From the IMG/VR virus record IMGVR_UViG_3300027974_000100, positions 1-31,549 of that record: 31,549 nt of DNA; one strand, 5' to 3'. This stretch comes from a virus. The notes under the pieces are model-generated. The model had not been told where the DNA came from. It saw only the letters and a program-made list of their open reading frames with translations, and searched no databases. A program made the position numbers and the translations under genes. Positions 9,301 to 15,806 of the stretch are shown in pieces. How positions within the stretch are numbered: position 1 is the stretch's first letter; every line of letters starts with the position of its first letter.

Positions 9301-9775
9301 CTGTTACATCATGCGTAAACGACGAATAAATATTAGCTGAAGATATAGCATGATTCAAATCTGAATAGTCAATGTCTTTTAGCTCTTTAGTATCAATATC
9401 AGTAAAGAATGTTGACGCTTGGTCTTTAATCAATACCGAGTATTCAATATCTTGTTCAAAGCTAGAGTCCTTTTGAATCTTATTAACTGACAACAACTGC
9501 ACAAACGCATCTGATAGAATAGGAATACCATTTTGAACAACTGTACATTTAGTCAAGGCATTGATATTAAATGTACCCGCTACTATATTGACATCGTAGT
9601 AATGGTTAAGCAAGTCGTGGTTATTCTTCGTTCCAACAAGTGTGATAGTCTTCGAGAATGCACCTGCTCTTTTGCTTACATCTCGAATGTCTGCTATACC
9701 AAAGTTTAAAGGAAAAGCAGTATCTTCTTTGACATCTAAATAACCTGTTGCTAGTTGTATTCTTACATTATACAT
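6395..9775 (-). CDS. Large tail protein with ice-binding-like (DUF3494) domain
   Basis: The protein has 1126 residues. The N-terminal 750 or so resemble the baseplate/tail-hub proteins of Bacteroidota siphophages. Residues of about 835-995 carry repeats characteristic of the DUF3494 beta-solenoid family of ice-binding proteins: GETLTAGIYDV, SITGVLTLNGG, a VFRSTGAL-type strand, ANVFFLANGAL and ATFNGRLLSTAGSI. The final 130 residues look like a compact beta tip (ending in an SVRWRTDIGKV-type strand). The fold may serve as an adhesion or shaft module rather than bind ice. The gene overlaps the upstream tail gene by 8 bases. Confidence 0.75.
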   Translation of the reverse strand: MYNVRIQLATGYLDVKEDTAFPLNFGIADIRDVSKRAGAFSKTITLVGTKNNHDLLNHYYDVNIVAGTFNINALTKCTVVQNGIPILSDAFVQLLSVNKIQKDSSFEQDIEYSVLIKDQASTFFTDIDTKELKDIDYSDLNHAISSANIYSSFTHDVTDGYKYGLTWNTGNLYSLAEFRPAIYAKVYFDRIFQNAGYNYEWSSLVACGFDKLIIPYSGDLVTMPYSNYAVEETHAADIVSIVQTPYTIGFSEQLTSFTEILDGQNLFNPTTGVYTCPFPASGAEVINIGIDIIGDIQLVNATGVNLSLYNTDYSYSTLPRQRYVLEIQVFRSNFPTIPIFVFSTPYDVITNGINSAPYAPGTTTIISLNNHFTLPISNVNAGTQLTFKIGVGVDNSNTTLHWVTPAVVPAIMTPQLNYTSLKLTANISSNTLAVGTVLNMNQFVPDKIKQKDFVKSIFQMFNLYVEIDTDNANTLILKTRDDFYDSGIEKDWTYKLAKDKEQVLNFLPELASKKLILTYKQDKDTPNVTYYDTTREVYGQVEYIFDNEYVKKIDTKELIFSPSPIGQTTFGAYVPIVAGSSPKTNIRILYDGGMKSCSQYTIIDSGSAGMYGILEYPLMHHYDDALNPTLDINFALCDYMYYDFYTPTDNNLYNSYWRRTINQINTGKMLIAYFNLKEDDIQSLKLNDKIRIDNSWWSINKVIDYDANNKQLTKVELLSTDSEIDFAPFKTKITKQPQGAFTHVYTGVNETIANNTNAVGVGADVIIKGRNNIVMPGVKGIIEGDDGVVTEDGIYRFVDGVNTLLSGAVYSITSGTQIETTSNIDVVASGLEFTPPAGTYKVDFNGHYLSIPGNVVQIATIDLQALTLYINNLTATGTHGLSFGSGETLTAGIYDVAGAMSITGVLTLNGGVNDIFVFRSTGALNTTPSTTVQLTGGVKSANVFFLANGALGLGANNVLNGNFIAVAAAAALGANATFNGRLLSTAGSIAFGAGTISKPTDVSLIPMGILDSFLAFTNSGGITNTALAKITGNLGTGSATVVIFLGSVFNGVAFDPTQSLGDTNVFSLYKGNTQIPFTERSRYYNTYVEDVTLQGTTTVNGTESISVRWRTDIGKVVLANRIFTIV

Positions 9776-11189
9776 TGATAGTGTTTTGATTTGCGAATGT
9801 AACTGTTATTGACTTCTTAAATAGTTTCTTGTTTCTTTGCTTATTCACTTCAAATGAATTTTCATTTATTATAACTGCTGCATAAGTTTCGTCAGGCATT
9901 TTTAAATAAACCAAAGGCGAAGTTATCAACTGCTCAAAGTAGATAGACATTTCTTCAGTCATCCAGTTAGTATTCAAGTCTAATGTTTTAGTAACATTAG
10001 ATGAATAGATGCTTTGCCCGAATGATTCTGAAGTGTAACCCCATTCTTGACTTGTAATACTTCCTTGAACATCTCTATTGAATCCTTGTTTTTGAACCGT
10101 TCCTTTCTCATACGCTCTCAACTGAAAAGCAAATGATCCATAGCTTCCCATCCTATCTAAGAACAATAAAGAATAATCTTCTATTACACATCTCTTGTCA
10201 ATGTTCACACGGTACTTTTGTGAATGCTGAACACCTGCAGAATTTGTATACCAAAAATCATAATACTCAGTAGTTGTATTGATAAGAGGACCAGCACCAC
10301 TTACTACGGTCAAACTACCATAATTACTAGGACCTACTGGTACACCTGAAATATACGAGCTTGTGTTAATTGCTTTCTTAAAAATGCTACCTGCATTATT
10401 TTGAAAGTACACAAATCCTGTGTCTACTTTGGCATTACCAAAATTAATTATCAAGTCTTGATTATATGTAGAATAAAAGCCATTTGTCGGCATATCAGTA
10501 AGTAATAAATCTAAACTATTGTTTAAGATATAATTTGCACTTTCAAAAGTAATCCAATTTTGAAAAGACATTGCACCATTAAACACATAGCTATTTGTAA
10601 CACCTAGTATATTTTGTATAACAGTTTTTCTATTGTCTGAGTAGCTTACCGTTCCATCTATCAAAGCATTTGTTACTTGCGACCAAAGAGAGTTGACTGT
10701 AAACGAAGTAGTACCAACAACTGACAATACGGTAAACAATCCTTCCAAGTTTGGATTAGCTGCTCCACCATCTGATTGTATTATTCTAACTTGGTCACCT
10801 ACTACATACGAATGTGTTGCAGTTATTCTTACGTTACCTGCGTTATTTGTCAATGAAGATGTATAACTTACTGTTGTTATAAACTCCTCACCTACCATTA
10901 CATCATACTTATAATATGAATTAGCAGCATCGTAAGCCGTAGTGTTATACAAATTACTATCGTAACTTACTTTAGTTTGAAGTAGCTTTGATATATCTAT
11001 CTCACCATAACCAGTTAAGTACTGCGGAAACACTCTGTACTGCGCTATTTGAACATCCGTAACCGCATCGTAAACATCAAATATGTATCTGAATCCTAGT
11101 TCATTTTTGTTTGTTGAATCTACTATAAACTTGCATGGGTTATACGCAGGTGTGAATACTTGGGGTGATGCTAATTTTGTCGTTGCCAT
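9768..11189 (-). CDS. Tail protein, distal-tail/baseplate type
   Basis: The protein has 473 residues and is beta-rich. At about 110-185 an inserted module (YVVGDQVRI, then GLFTVLSV and TSFTVNS strands) resembles the small FCCH-like beta domain often found in phage tail proteins. The C-terminal part contains a conserved-looking segment around VIINENSFEVNKQRN. It lies between TerL and the large tail protein and has its own late-promoter-like signal directly upstream. A distal tail or baseplate role is inferred from position. Confidence 0.6.
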   Translation of the reverse strand: MATTKLASPQVFTPAYNPCKFIVDSTNKNELGFRYIFDVYDAVTDVQIAQYRVFPQYLTGYGEIDISKLLQTKVSYDSNLYNTTAYDAANSYYKYDVMVGEEFITTVSYTSSLTNNAGNVRITATHSYVVGDQVRIIQSDGGAANPNLEGLFTVLSVVGTTSFTVNSLWSQVTNALIDGTVSYSDNRKTVIQNILGVTNSYVFNGAMSFQNWITFESANYILNNSLDLLLTDMPTNGFYSTYNQDLIINFGNAKVDTGFVYFQNNAGSIFKKAINTSSYISGVPVGPSNYGSLTVVSGAGPLINTTTEYYDFWYTNSAGVQHSQKYRVNIDKRCVIEDYSLLFLDRMGSYGSFAFQLRAYEKGTVQKQGFNRDVQGSITSQEWGYTSESFGQSIYSSNVTKTLDLNTNWMTEEMSIYFEQLITSPLVYLKMPDETYAAVIINENSFEVNKQRNKKLFKKSITVTFANQNTINV

Positions 11190-11193
11190 ATCT

Positions 11194-11222
11194 TATAATG
11201 GTTAATTTTTTATTCGTGTTTT
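11194..11222 (-). promoter_or_regulatory. Candidate phage late promoter (tail genes)
   Basis: On the minus strand AAAACAC (11216-11222), 14 bases, CCATTATA (11194-11201), 4 bases, ATG. The upstream box overlaps the TerL stop codon, so transcription could restart between packaging and tail genes. Confidence 0.6.
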
Positions 11223-12372
11223 AGAAGCTGAAGTAACTATCGTCAGTATAGTAATTGTCTTTTATGAATCGACCTGCATACTGAATCGCATCCATTGCAT
11301 CGTCAAATAGTTTCACAGGCTCATCCGTAATTGAATCGCCTACCTTCTTCCACTTGTAGTTCTCATATTCTCTTTTAAGATTTGGATTATCAAGGCATAT
11401 CACTCCGAATGTTTTAACGTTGTCAATTCCTTTTTTAACGCCCTTCGTTGCGTTGTTTATATTGTACCCTGCGATTTGTATCTCTGCTATTATTTCAGGC
11501 CTTGAATGGTCGCCTAAGATGTCAGCATTCTTATCAACTCCAATCTCATTCATTCTCTCTATCAACATAGTGGTAGTTAGATAGCTTTCATAGATTACTG
11601 ATTCAATGAATATATCTTTCTCATGCCAGTATACCTTTATTAATGCAGTTGGATGGTTATATCCAAAGTCTAACCCATAACAGAATGATTCAAACCTAGC
11701 AGGTCTTTCTTTAACAAATTGCCAGTTACTATAGATGTTCGTTTTAGATGTTGTCTTCTCACCTAATGCATAGATTTGATACAATGCTTCATCTGTTCGT
11801 TTCAAGTCTTCTATCTGTCGCTTGATTGAATCAGGTAGGAATGGATTGTCTTTGTATGTAGATTTTATTAGGATGCTTTCGTCTTCAGGAAGTTCGTATA
11901 ACCAACTTGAACTATCAGAAGGATTATAGTCAAATATCATTGTCGATTCAGTTCGCATATTCAACTGCTGAAAATCTTCAAACCATAACTCATTGGCTTC
12001 ATTACACCAACCGATATCTCTTTTTCGACCTCTTATCTTTTGCTCGTCATCTACTGAAAAAAACTCAACTATAGATCCGTTACCAAAACGATATATATTC
12101 TCACTCTTATTATGGCTCGTCACCTCATAGATTTCTAAGTCTTTCATTATCTCAAAGAAATCACGCATCACAGTTGCTCTTAAAGCAGGAAACGTCTTTC
12201 TAACTATTGATACTACCTTGTTAGGATTCTGAAGGCAGTAGACAATTATAACCTGACAAAGTGAATAGGTCTTGCTTGAACGTGAGCCACCTTGATTGAT
12301 TATGAATCGTGTAGCTGAATCAGATAAGGCAGTATAATTCTGCTCAAAGATTTTAGTTGCTTTGATTTCCAC
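11221..12372 (-). CDS. terL: Terminase large subunit
   Basis: This 383-residue packaging motor has Walker A GGSRSSKT (28-35), a Walker B/catalytic Glu in IGWCNEAN (about 120-127), and RNase H-like nuclease acidic residues in YGLDFGYNHP (Asp235), LGDHS (Asp288) and LFDDAMDA (Asp357/358/361). ATPase followed by nuclease is the normal domain order, though the length is at the short end. Its start lies inside the TerS gene (20-base overlap). The G-S-R-S-S-K-T form of Walker A is common in PBSX/SPP1-type enzymes, which package by headful; that would fit the circular assembly, but it is inference. Confidence 0.95.
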   Translation of the reverse strand: MEIKATKIFEQNYTALSDSATRFIINQGGSRSSKTYSLCQVIIVYCLQNPNKVVSIVRKTFPALRATVMRDFFEIMKDLEIYEVTSHNKSENIYRFGNGSIVEFFSVDDEQKIRGRKRDIGWCNEANELWFEDFQQLNMRTESTMIFDYNPSDSSSWLYELPEDESILIKSTYKDNPFLPDSIKRQIEDLKRTDEALYQIYALGEKTTSKTNIYSNWQFVKERPARFESFCYGLDFGYNHPTALIKVYWHEKDIFIESVIYESYLTTTMLIERMNEIGVDKNADILGDHSRPEIIAEIQIAGYNINNATKGVKKGIDNVKTFGVICLDNPNLKREYENYKWKKVGDSITDEPVKLFDDAMDAIQYAGRFIKDNYYTDDSYFSF

Positions 12373-12769
12373 TTACAATTGTTACTTTGATTTCGTTTAT
12401 CTTTTCTCCTTGAGATGTAACATCTGTTTTTTCAGTAAGTGAATTTAATCGTTGTGTAATACTTGGATTGAATTGCCCGACCATACCTCCTTCGATTTGG
12501 TCTTGACGAATGACTTTCTTTATATGTGAACAGATAGTCCTATAATCGTTATATCTCTCATCTGTATTATCAAAGTAATGATGTATATCTGAATAATTTA
12601 TAAAGCAAAAGTTCTCAAATCCTTCCATTGTAAACGGTGGTGTATGAAATTCAGACTTCACTCCTGCTGCAGTTGCTTTCTGTATCTCTCTTGGCTTTAT
12701 GCTTGCCTTATACTCTTGGAATAGTTCGTATAGTTTCTCAGGTGTTTCTATATACTTATGTTTTGCCAT
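12353..12769 (-). CDS. terS: Terminase small subunit
   Basis: The protein has 138 residues, directly upstream of and overlapping TerL. It starts with a helical segment (IETPEKLYELFQEY) and contains FTMEGFENFCF, both typical of small terminase subunits of Bacteroidota phages. The C-terminal 40 residues are polar and end in a beta-like tail that would contact TerL. It recognises phage DNA and regulates TerL. Assignment rests on position plus these segments. Confidence 0.8.
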   Translation of the reverse strand: MAKHKYIETPEKLYELFQEYKASIKPREIQKATAAGVKSEFHTPPFTMEGFENFCFINYSDIHHYFDNTDERYNDYRTICSHIKKVIRQDQIEGGMVGQFNPSITQRLNSLTEKTDVTSQGEKINEIKVTIVSGNQSN

Positions 12770-12799
12770 TATTCGTATTTTTCTAGTTTTCTAAATAAC

Positions 12800-12826
12800 A
12801 CATTTTGTGTAATACATTTTGTGTAA
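12800..12826. repeat. Tandem 13-bp direct repeat upstream of TerS
   Basis: ACATTTTGTGTAA occurs twice (12800-12812 and 12814-12826), 14 bases apart, in the short gap between a small ORF and TerS. On the coding strand each unit is TTACACAAAATGT, which contains a partly palindromic ACAC/GTGT core. This could be a protein-binding site or part of a packaging signal. Confidence 0.5.
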
Positions 12827-12830
12827 CTTT

Positions 12831-12986
12831 CTATCCTTTGACACTTTGAATGTAGTTGAATGCTTGATAAAGTAGTTGTATTTGTCTTACATCTGATTTA
12901 ATGAAGTTTGAGTCAATATCTATACTCATTCCTTTCTGTTGAAATATGTATTCTTTAACGGATGCTATCATATAGTCAAGATTCAT
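12831..12986 (-). CDS. Small hypothetical protein, 51 aa
   Basis: A short ORF encoding MNLDYMIASVKEYIFQ and so on. Its ATG overlaps the stop of the preceding gene in an ATGA arrangement, the standard coupling in this genome, and it fills an otherwise empty stretch before TerS. The product is soluble and helical. No family is recognised. Confidence 0.6.
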   Translation of the reverse strand: MNLDYMIASVKEYIFQQKGMSIDIDSNFIKSDVRQIQLLYQAFNYIQSVKG

Positions 12987-13255
12987 TTCTTCTTAGTTCG
13001 TGTTTTTTTCACTACTGGAACTTGCTCAGGTGCTTTCACTCCAGATAATTGAGCCATAGCAAGAGTATATGCTTCATCTACAATCTCTTCAACTGTAGCT
13101 TCAGCTTCAAAGATATGACCTAATCCGTTTCTTGAATACCAATCATAATGCTTTGGTAGTATTTTATCAATTATTACATTTTGATTGCCTAATACACTAT
13201 TATACACAATAACAGTCTTGCCTTTATATTCATCCTTTATTTGCATTTTTCTCAT
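12983..13255 (-). CDS. Small hypothetical protein with basic tail, 90 aa
   Basis: The protein has 90 residues, with a beta-like N-terminal part, an acidic helix around 50-70 and a Lys/Arg-rich C-terminus (VVKKTRTKKK). The basic tail suggests nucleic-acid or capsid binding. A second ATG 9 bases downstream (MQIKDEYK) is an equally good start. It sits between a sigma-like gene and TerS. Function unknown. Confidence 0.55.
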   Translation of the reverse strand: MRKMQIKDEYKGKTVIVYNSVLGNQNVIIDKILPKHYDWYSRNGLGHIFEAEATVEEIVDEAYTLAMAQLSGVKAPEQVPVVKKTRTKKK

Positions 13256-13394
13256 ATTCGTTTATTAATAAAAATATTATATGACTAAGAATCGCAGCAG
13301 CAACAAACTTGTTTGTGTATTCATAATCATTCCATATTGCTACAGTCATTCCAATAGATAGAACAAATGTTATTAATGCTATCCATCTACTCAT
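13230..13394 (-). CDS. Small two-helix membrane protein, 54 aa
   Basis: A short ORF whose product starts MSRWIALITFVLSIG. Two hydrophobic segments (about 4-21 and 31-44) are separated by a polar loop, giving a hairpin membrane protein. Start and stop overlap the neighbouring genes (8 bases with the sigma-like gene, 26 with the next). The candidate late promoter at 13392-13420 overlaps its start codon, so this gene is probably expressed from the upstream transcript. Function unknown. Confidence 0.6.
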   Translation of the reverse strand: MSRWIALITFVLSIGMTVAIWNDYEYTNKFVAAAILSHIIFLLINEYEKNANKG

Positions 13395-13923
13395 AATGGT
13401 CTTTTTTCAATTCGTGTTTTAATCGTCTTAAATCTGATTTCATTTCAGTTATCATTGCGTGTGCCGTGAACACAGATATATTAAAATGGTCTGCAATGCT
13501 TCTAGTCGTGTTATATCCTTTGTCGTGAAACGTCTCAAAGAATATTAGTTTGATTCTGTCATCTACTGTATTACGATATATTTCTATAACTGACTTCTGC
13601 TCCTGGTAGTTCAATTCAAATAGAATCTTATCTTTCAATTCATCTTCTGCTTCTTCAATAGGCATATTACTTTCTACACTATTGACTATCTCTATCTTGC
13701 TATTTGTATCTCTAAACAGTAACTCACATTTGATAAAATGAAATAGAAAGTCTTGAACGTTTCCGTATTTAAACTTTGACTCGTTTTTTAAACAATTCAG
13801 ATAAGCATTAGAAATAACAGTATCTGCTTCAATTCGTATTTTTATACGATTCAAAAGATACATTGTGTATTTCTTCACATCAATGTAGTGCAGTTGAATA
13901 TATCTATCTAGTGAGTCCTTCAT
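13387..13923 (-). CDS. Sigma-70 family-like (ECF-type) transcription factor
   Basis: The protein has 178 residues, the usual size for a two-domain ECF sigma factor. Residues 5-70 resemble region 2: helices ending in a DTVISNAYLNCLKN-type segment and FLFHFIKCELLF. Residues 125-172 resemble region 4, with helix-turn-helix TTRSIADHFNISVFTAHAMI followed by a basic helix. It is divergent, so it could bind DNA without being a true sigma factor. It sits between early and late genes. Five late-promoter-like sites with an AAC-containing upstream box, as ECF sigma factors use, make it the likely late activator; one site lies inside its own 3' end. Confidence 0.65.
   Translation of the reverse strand: MKDSLDRYIQLHYIDVKKYTMYLLNRIKIRIEADTVISNAYLNCLKNESKFKYGNVQDFLFHFIKCELLFRDTNSKIEIVNSVESNMPIEEAEDELKDKILFELNYQEQKSVIEIYRNTVDDRIKLIFFETFHDKGYNTTRSIADHFNISVFTAHAMITEMKSDLRRLKHELKKDHYE
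13392..13420 (-). promoter_or_regulatory. Candidate phage late promoter inside sigma-like gene
   Basis: On the minus strand AAAACAC (13414-13420), 14 bases, CCATTATG (13392-13399). It lies in the last codons of the sigma-like gene and would drive the small genes at 13255-12831 and then TerS and TerL. It differs from the other four sites in the last base of the -10-like box. Confidence 0.5.
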
Positions 13924-14110
13924 ACCAAATAAAAAAGTCTTTAATGAATATCTTTCGTCTCACCATTGAACAGAAACAATCTTTGCTTTTGATCCCGTTT
14001 ACTCTTGCGTAAATTGCATCTAACTTCTTACAAGTTATCTTCGCAGTTTGAATAGTTGAATCAGCTATCTTGATTGATTCGATATAGATTAATTCATCTT
14101 GCTCAAACAT
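13904..14110 (-). CDS. Small hypothetical protein, 68 aa
   Basis: The chosen start (MFEQDELIYIES) avoids a long overlap with the upstream gene that a start at 14197 would create. The product is helical, has two Cys in CFCS and a basic, aromatic C-terminal third. It overlaps the sigma-like gene by 20 bases, so the two are co-translated. Its role is unknown; a small partner of the sigma factor is conceivable from context only. Confidence 0.55.
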   Translation of the reverse strand: MFEQDELIYIESIKIADSTIQTAKITCKKLDAIYARVNGIKSKDCFCSMVRRKIFIKDFFIWYEGLTR

Positions 14111-14343
14111 AATGATGTAATGTAAGTTAATAACGATGTGATACAAGCAAACGTAAAACTGCCTGAGTAGATTAAGCCACTCCAAAACCCCATACATTTA
14201 AAACAACCTAAGCCTGAATAAATCCAGTCGGTTAGAAAGTGAATAGGCAAATAGTTGAAAGTCCAATCTATTACAAACTGAATAGGCTCGAATTCTACAA
14301 ACCACCAAGCAAAAGCAATTACTGATATTATTTCTAGTAACAT
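14089..14343 (-). CDS. Small integral membrane protein with CxxC motif
   Basis: The protein has 84 residues, with hydrophobic helices at about 3-17 and 52-78 and an amphipathic aromatic middle. A GCFKCMGFWSG segment near residue 46 places a CxxC pair at a membrane face. It overlaps both neighbours (10 bases upstream, 22 downstream). Function unknown; membrane action during infection is inferred from composition. Confidence 0.6.
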   Translation of the reverse strand: MLLEIISVIAFAWWFVEFEPIQFVIDWTFNYLPIHFLTDWIYSGLGCFKCMGFWSGLIYSGSFTFACITSLLTYITSLCLSKMN

Positions 14344-14564
14344 ACGATTTTGTATCTATTTATTAATGAAGGATATAAATATGTTCCAGTTGCTTTAGCA
14401 CATAAGTCAGGTTGTGCAGTAGTATTATAATCTGATATCCAAGCACCATTTGCAACCATTTGTTCGTGTTGTTCGTAACAACTACAAGTATTACTAACAG
14501 GCACAGTTGCTTCTTTTTTACAACTTACTAGAAATAATACTGATATTATAATTAATTTCTTCAT
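14334..14564 (-). CDS. Small Cys-containing lipoprotein
   Basis: The protein has 76 residues. A type II signal peptide (MKKLIIISVLFLVSC) places the lipobox LVSC at residues 12-15, followed by KKE and a Ser/Thr-rich linker with CSC and two further Cys. The ATG at 14564 is chosen because the only extension is a TTG inside a promoter-like box. A mature lipidated peptide of about 62 residues at the cell envelope could act in superinfection exclusion, a role known for phage lipoproteins but not shown here. Confidence 0.65.
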   Translation of the reverse strand: MKKLIIISVLFLVSCKKEATVPVSNTCSCYEQHEQMVANGAWISDYNTTAQPDLCAKATGTYLYPSLINRYKIVCY

Positions 14565-14579
14565 AGACGTTTTTTTCTT

Positions 14580-14587
14580 CAAATATA
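14580..14587 (-). promoter_or_regulatory. Possible host-type promoter -7 box (lipoprotein gene)
   Basis: TATATTTG on the minus strand matches the Bacteroidota -7 consensus TAnnTTTG, 15 bases before the lipoprotein ATG. No TTTG lies 19-21 bases upstream, so the site is weaker than those at 19024 and 23489. Confidence 0.3.
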
Positions 14588-14650
14588 AGATTAAATTCTA
14601 ATCAATTTGCTTATATAACAAATTAATTATAAATATGTATATTAAATTTC

Positions 14651-15046
14651 TCATTCTTTCGTGTTTTTAGTTAGTCCATCTTTCCAACCTCGCATGTATT
14701 CAGCGTGTTTTTCTTGCTTTTCCATTTCTTGGGCTTCATTCATTATAGAATCAATCCATTGATAATTGTTACCATAAAAAGCTGAATAACTTGGTATTGT
14801 TTCAAGTTCTTTTCGCAACCATTCTACTGCTGTCATAATTTTAGTTTTAAAGGTTGTGTTAAAATATTCTTCTGCTGTGGTAACTCCATCTGTTCCAACA
14901 TCTTCCCAAGCATTTATTATTTGTTGTGTTTCCTTCTCTAATAGTGTATCTTCAATCCAATGCACAAGTCCTTGAGTATCTATTTGATGACCTTCTAAAA
15001 TTAATTTTTTACAATGTTCTAGTATTTCTGTTACGGCTGTTTCCAT
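14651..15046 (-). CDS. Hypothetical protein, 131 aa
   Basis: A helical, acidic protein with a segment KIMTAVEWLRKELE and a following QWIDSIMNEAQEMEKQEK helix, a type of sequence common in Bacteroidota phages and genomes but without known function. It follows the attC-like repeat at 15123-15169. A 20-codon ORF (15031-15093) overlaps its start and might be a leader peptide, with little support. Confidence 0.6.
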   Translation of the reverse strand: METAVTEILEHCKKLILEGHQIDTQGLVHWIEDTLLEKETQQIINAWEDVGTDGVTTAEEYFNTTFKTKIMTAVEWLRKELETIPSYSAFYGNNYQWIDSIMNEAQEMEKQEKHAEYMRGWKDGLTKNTKE

Positions 15047-15122
15047 CTTATTAATCCAATGGCTATTACACCTATTATTATTTCTCTACTCATCTTATCT
15101 ATTTGTTTATGTCAACACTATG

Positions 15123-15169
15123 ATAACGTTACCTAACAGACATTGAAACGTCAGTTAGCCTTTCGTTAT
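15123..15169. repeat. attC-like folded repeat A
   Basis: Outer arms ATAACG (15123-15128) and CGTTAT (15164-15169) pair perfectly. Inner arms 15133-15141 and 15150-15158 pair at 8 of 9 positions around an 8-base loop, with unpaired spacers between outer and inner arms. This two-box stem is the architecture of integron attC sites, though the strict GTTRRRY core is absent. It lies between two small genes. Confidence 0.45.
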
Positions 15170-15177
15170 ATGCCATT

Positions 15178-15396
15178 TTAATACACCCTTGCAATCTCAT
15201 AGACTTCATCAATTAAATGATAATGGGTTGCAAATTTTACCATTGCATCATTTAAACTACTTGCTTCTATATGTACCATTAAATCCTTATCCATACTTCG
15301 GTATTGGAATAAAAAACGGCACATAACAGCACCTACCAAAAAGGCGGGGCTTTCGGCTTCGTTAGAAGCATTTGTTGGTTTATTAAATTTTATCAT
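15178..15396 (-). CDS. Small hypothetical protein, 72 aa (cassette-like)
   Basis: A soluble protein with a hydrophobic middle (AFLVGAVMCRFLFQY) and a C-terminal helix. No family is recognised. It is bounded by attC-like repeats B upstream and A downstream, with its stop codon close to repeat A, as in integron gene cassettes. Confidence 0.5.
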   Translation of the reverse strand: MIKFNKPTNASNEAESPAFLVGAVMCRFLFQYRSMDKDLMVHIEASSLNDAMVKFATHYHLIDEVYEIARVY

Positions 15397-15429
15397 TTCT
15401 ATTAAATTTTGTGGTTAAAATTCCGCCCT

Positions 15430-15460
15430 TTTGGTAGCTACCAAACGTTACCAGTAATGC
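15430..15460. repeat. attC-like repeat B (degenerate)
   Basis: A perfect 16-bp palindrome, TTTGGTAGCTACCAAA (15430-15445), adjoins a 14-base arm (15447-15460). That arm is complementary at 13 of 14 positions to 15724-15737 on the other side of the 77-residue ORF. It overlaps that ORF's stop codon. Confidence 0.45.
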
Positions 15461-15693
15461 TACGAAACCGACTCACCTGACAACATTTCGTTTAGTGTGT
15501 AAAAAAACTTTCCTTTTTCTAAATCACACCCTTCAACTTTCAAAGCAAGTTCTTGTATATGCTTATTAGCTACTCTTATTTGACCTAACGAATACGAATA
15601 TTTGTCATTAGCAACTTCATTCCACACTTCAATAAGACTTTGTAAGTCTTTAGCTTTATCTGCTTTATCTGTTATTTTTTTAATGTTTGACAT
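15460..15693 (-). CDS. Small hypothetical protein, 77 aa (cassette-like)
   Basis: A soluble helical protein starting MSNIKKITDKADKAKD, with a SLIEVWNEVAND segment. No family is recognised. It is enclosed by inverted 14-base arms (15447-15460 and 15724-15737), so gene and arms form a compact 291-bp unit that looks movable. Confidence 0.5.
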   Translation of the reverse strand: MSNIKKITDKADKAKDLQSLIEVWNEVANDKYSYSLGQIRVANKHIQELALKVEGCDLEKGKFFYTLNEMLSGESVS

Positions 15694-15723
15694 ATAATTA
15701 ATTTTTAAGTTTATAAATAAAAA

Positions 15724-15806
15724 GCACTACTGGTAACAATCACTATACAGCAGTTGCCGAATCTACTAAACCGCATAGGCAACCGCAGTATAGTTTTAAC
15801 GTTATA
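15724..15806. repeat. attC-like folded repeat C
   Basis: Arms at 15743-15758 and 15778-15793 pair at 14 of 16 positions around a 19-base loop. Outside them, TAAC (15734-15737) faces GTTA (15801-15804). The right outer arm contains the NinG stop codon. The layout matches repeat A, but the arms differ in sequence, so this is shared structure and not a simple copy. Confidence 0.5.

Noticed and set aside
14111-14197. Upstream start for the 68-residue gene
   Set aside because: It would overlap the upstream membrane protein gene by over 100 bases; the ATG at 14110 gives the usual short overlap.
14565-14582. Upstream TTG start for the lipoprotein
   Set aside because: The TTG belongs to a promoter-like TATATTTG box, and the ATG at 14564 gives a clean signal peptide.
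15724-15806. Repeat C as a simple intrinsic terminator
   Set aside because: No T-run follows either strand of the stem, the loop is long and outer arms flank it.
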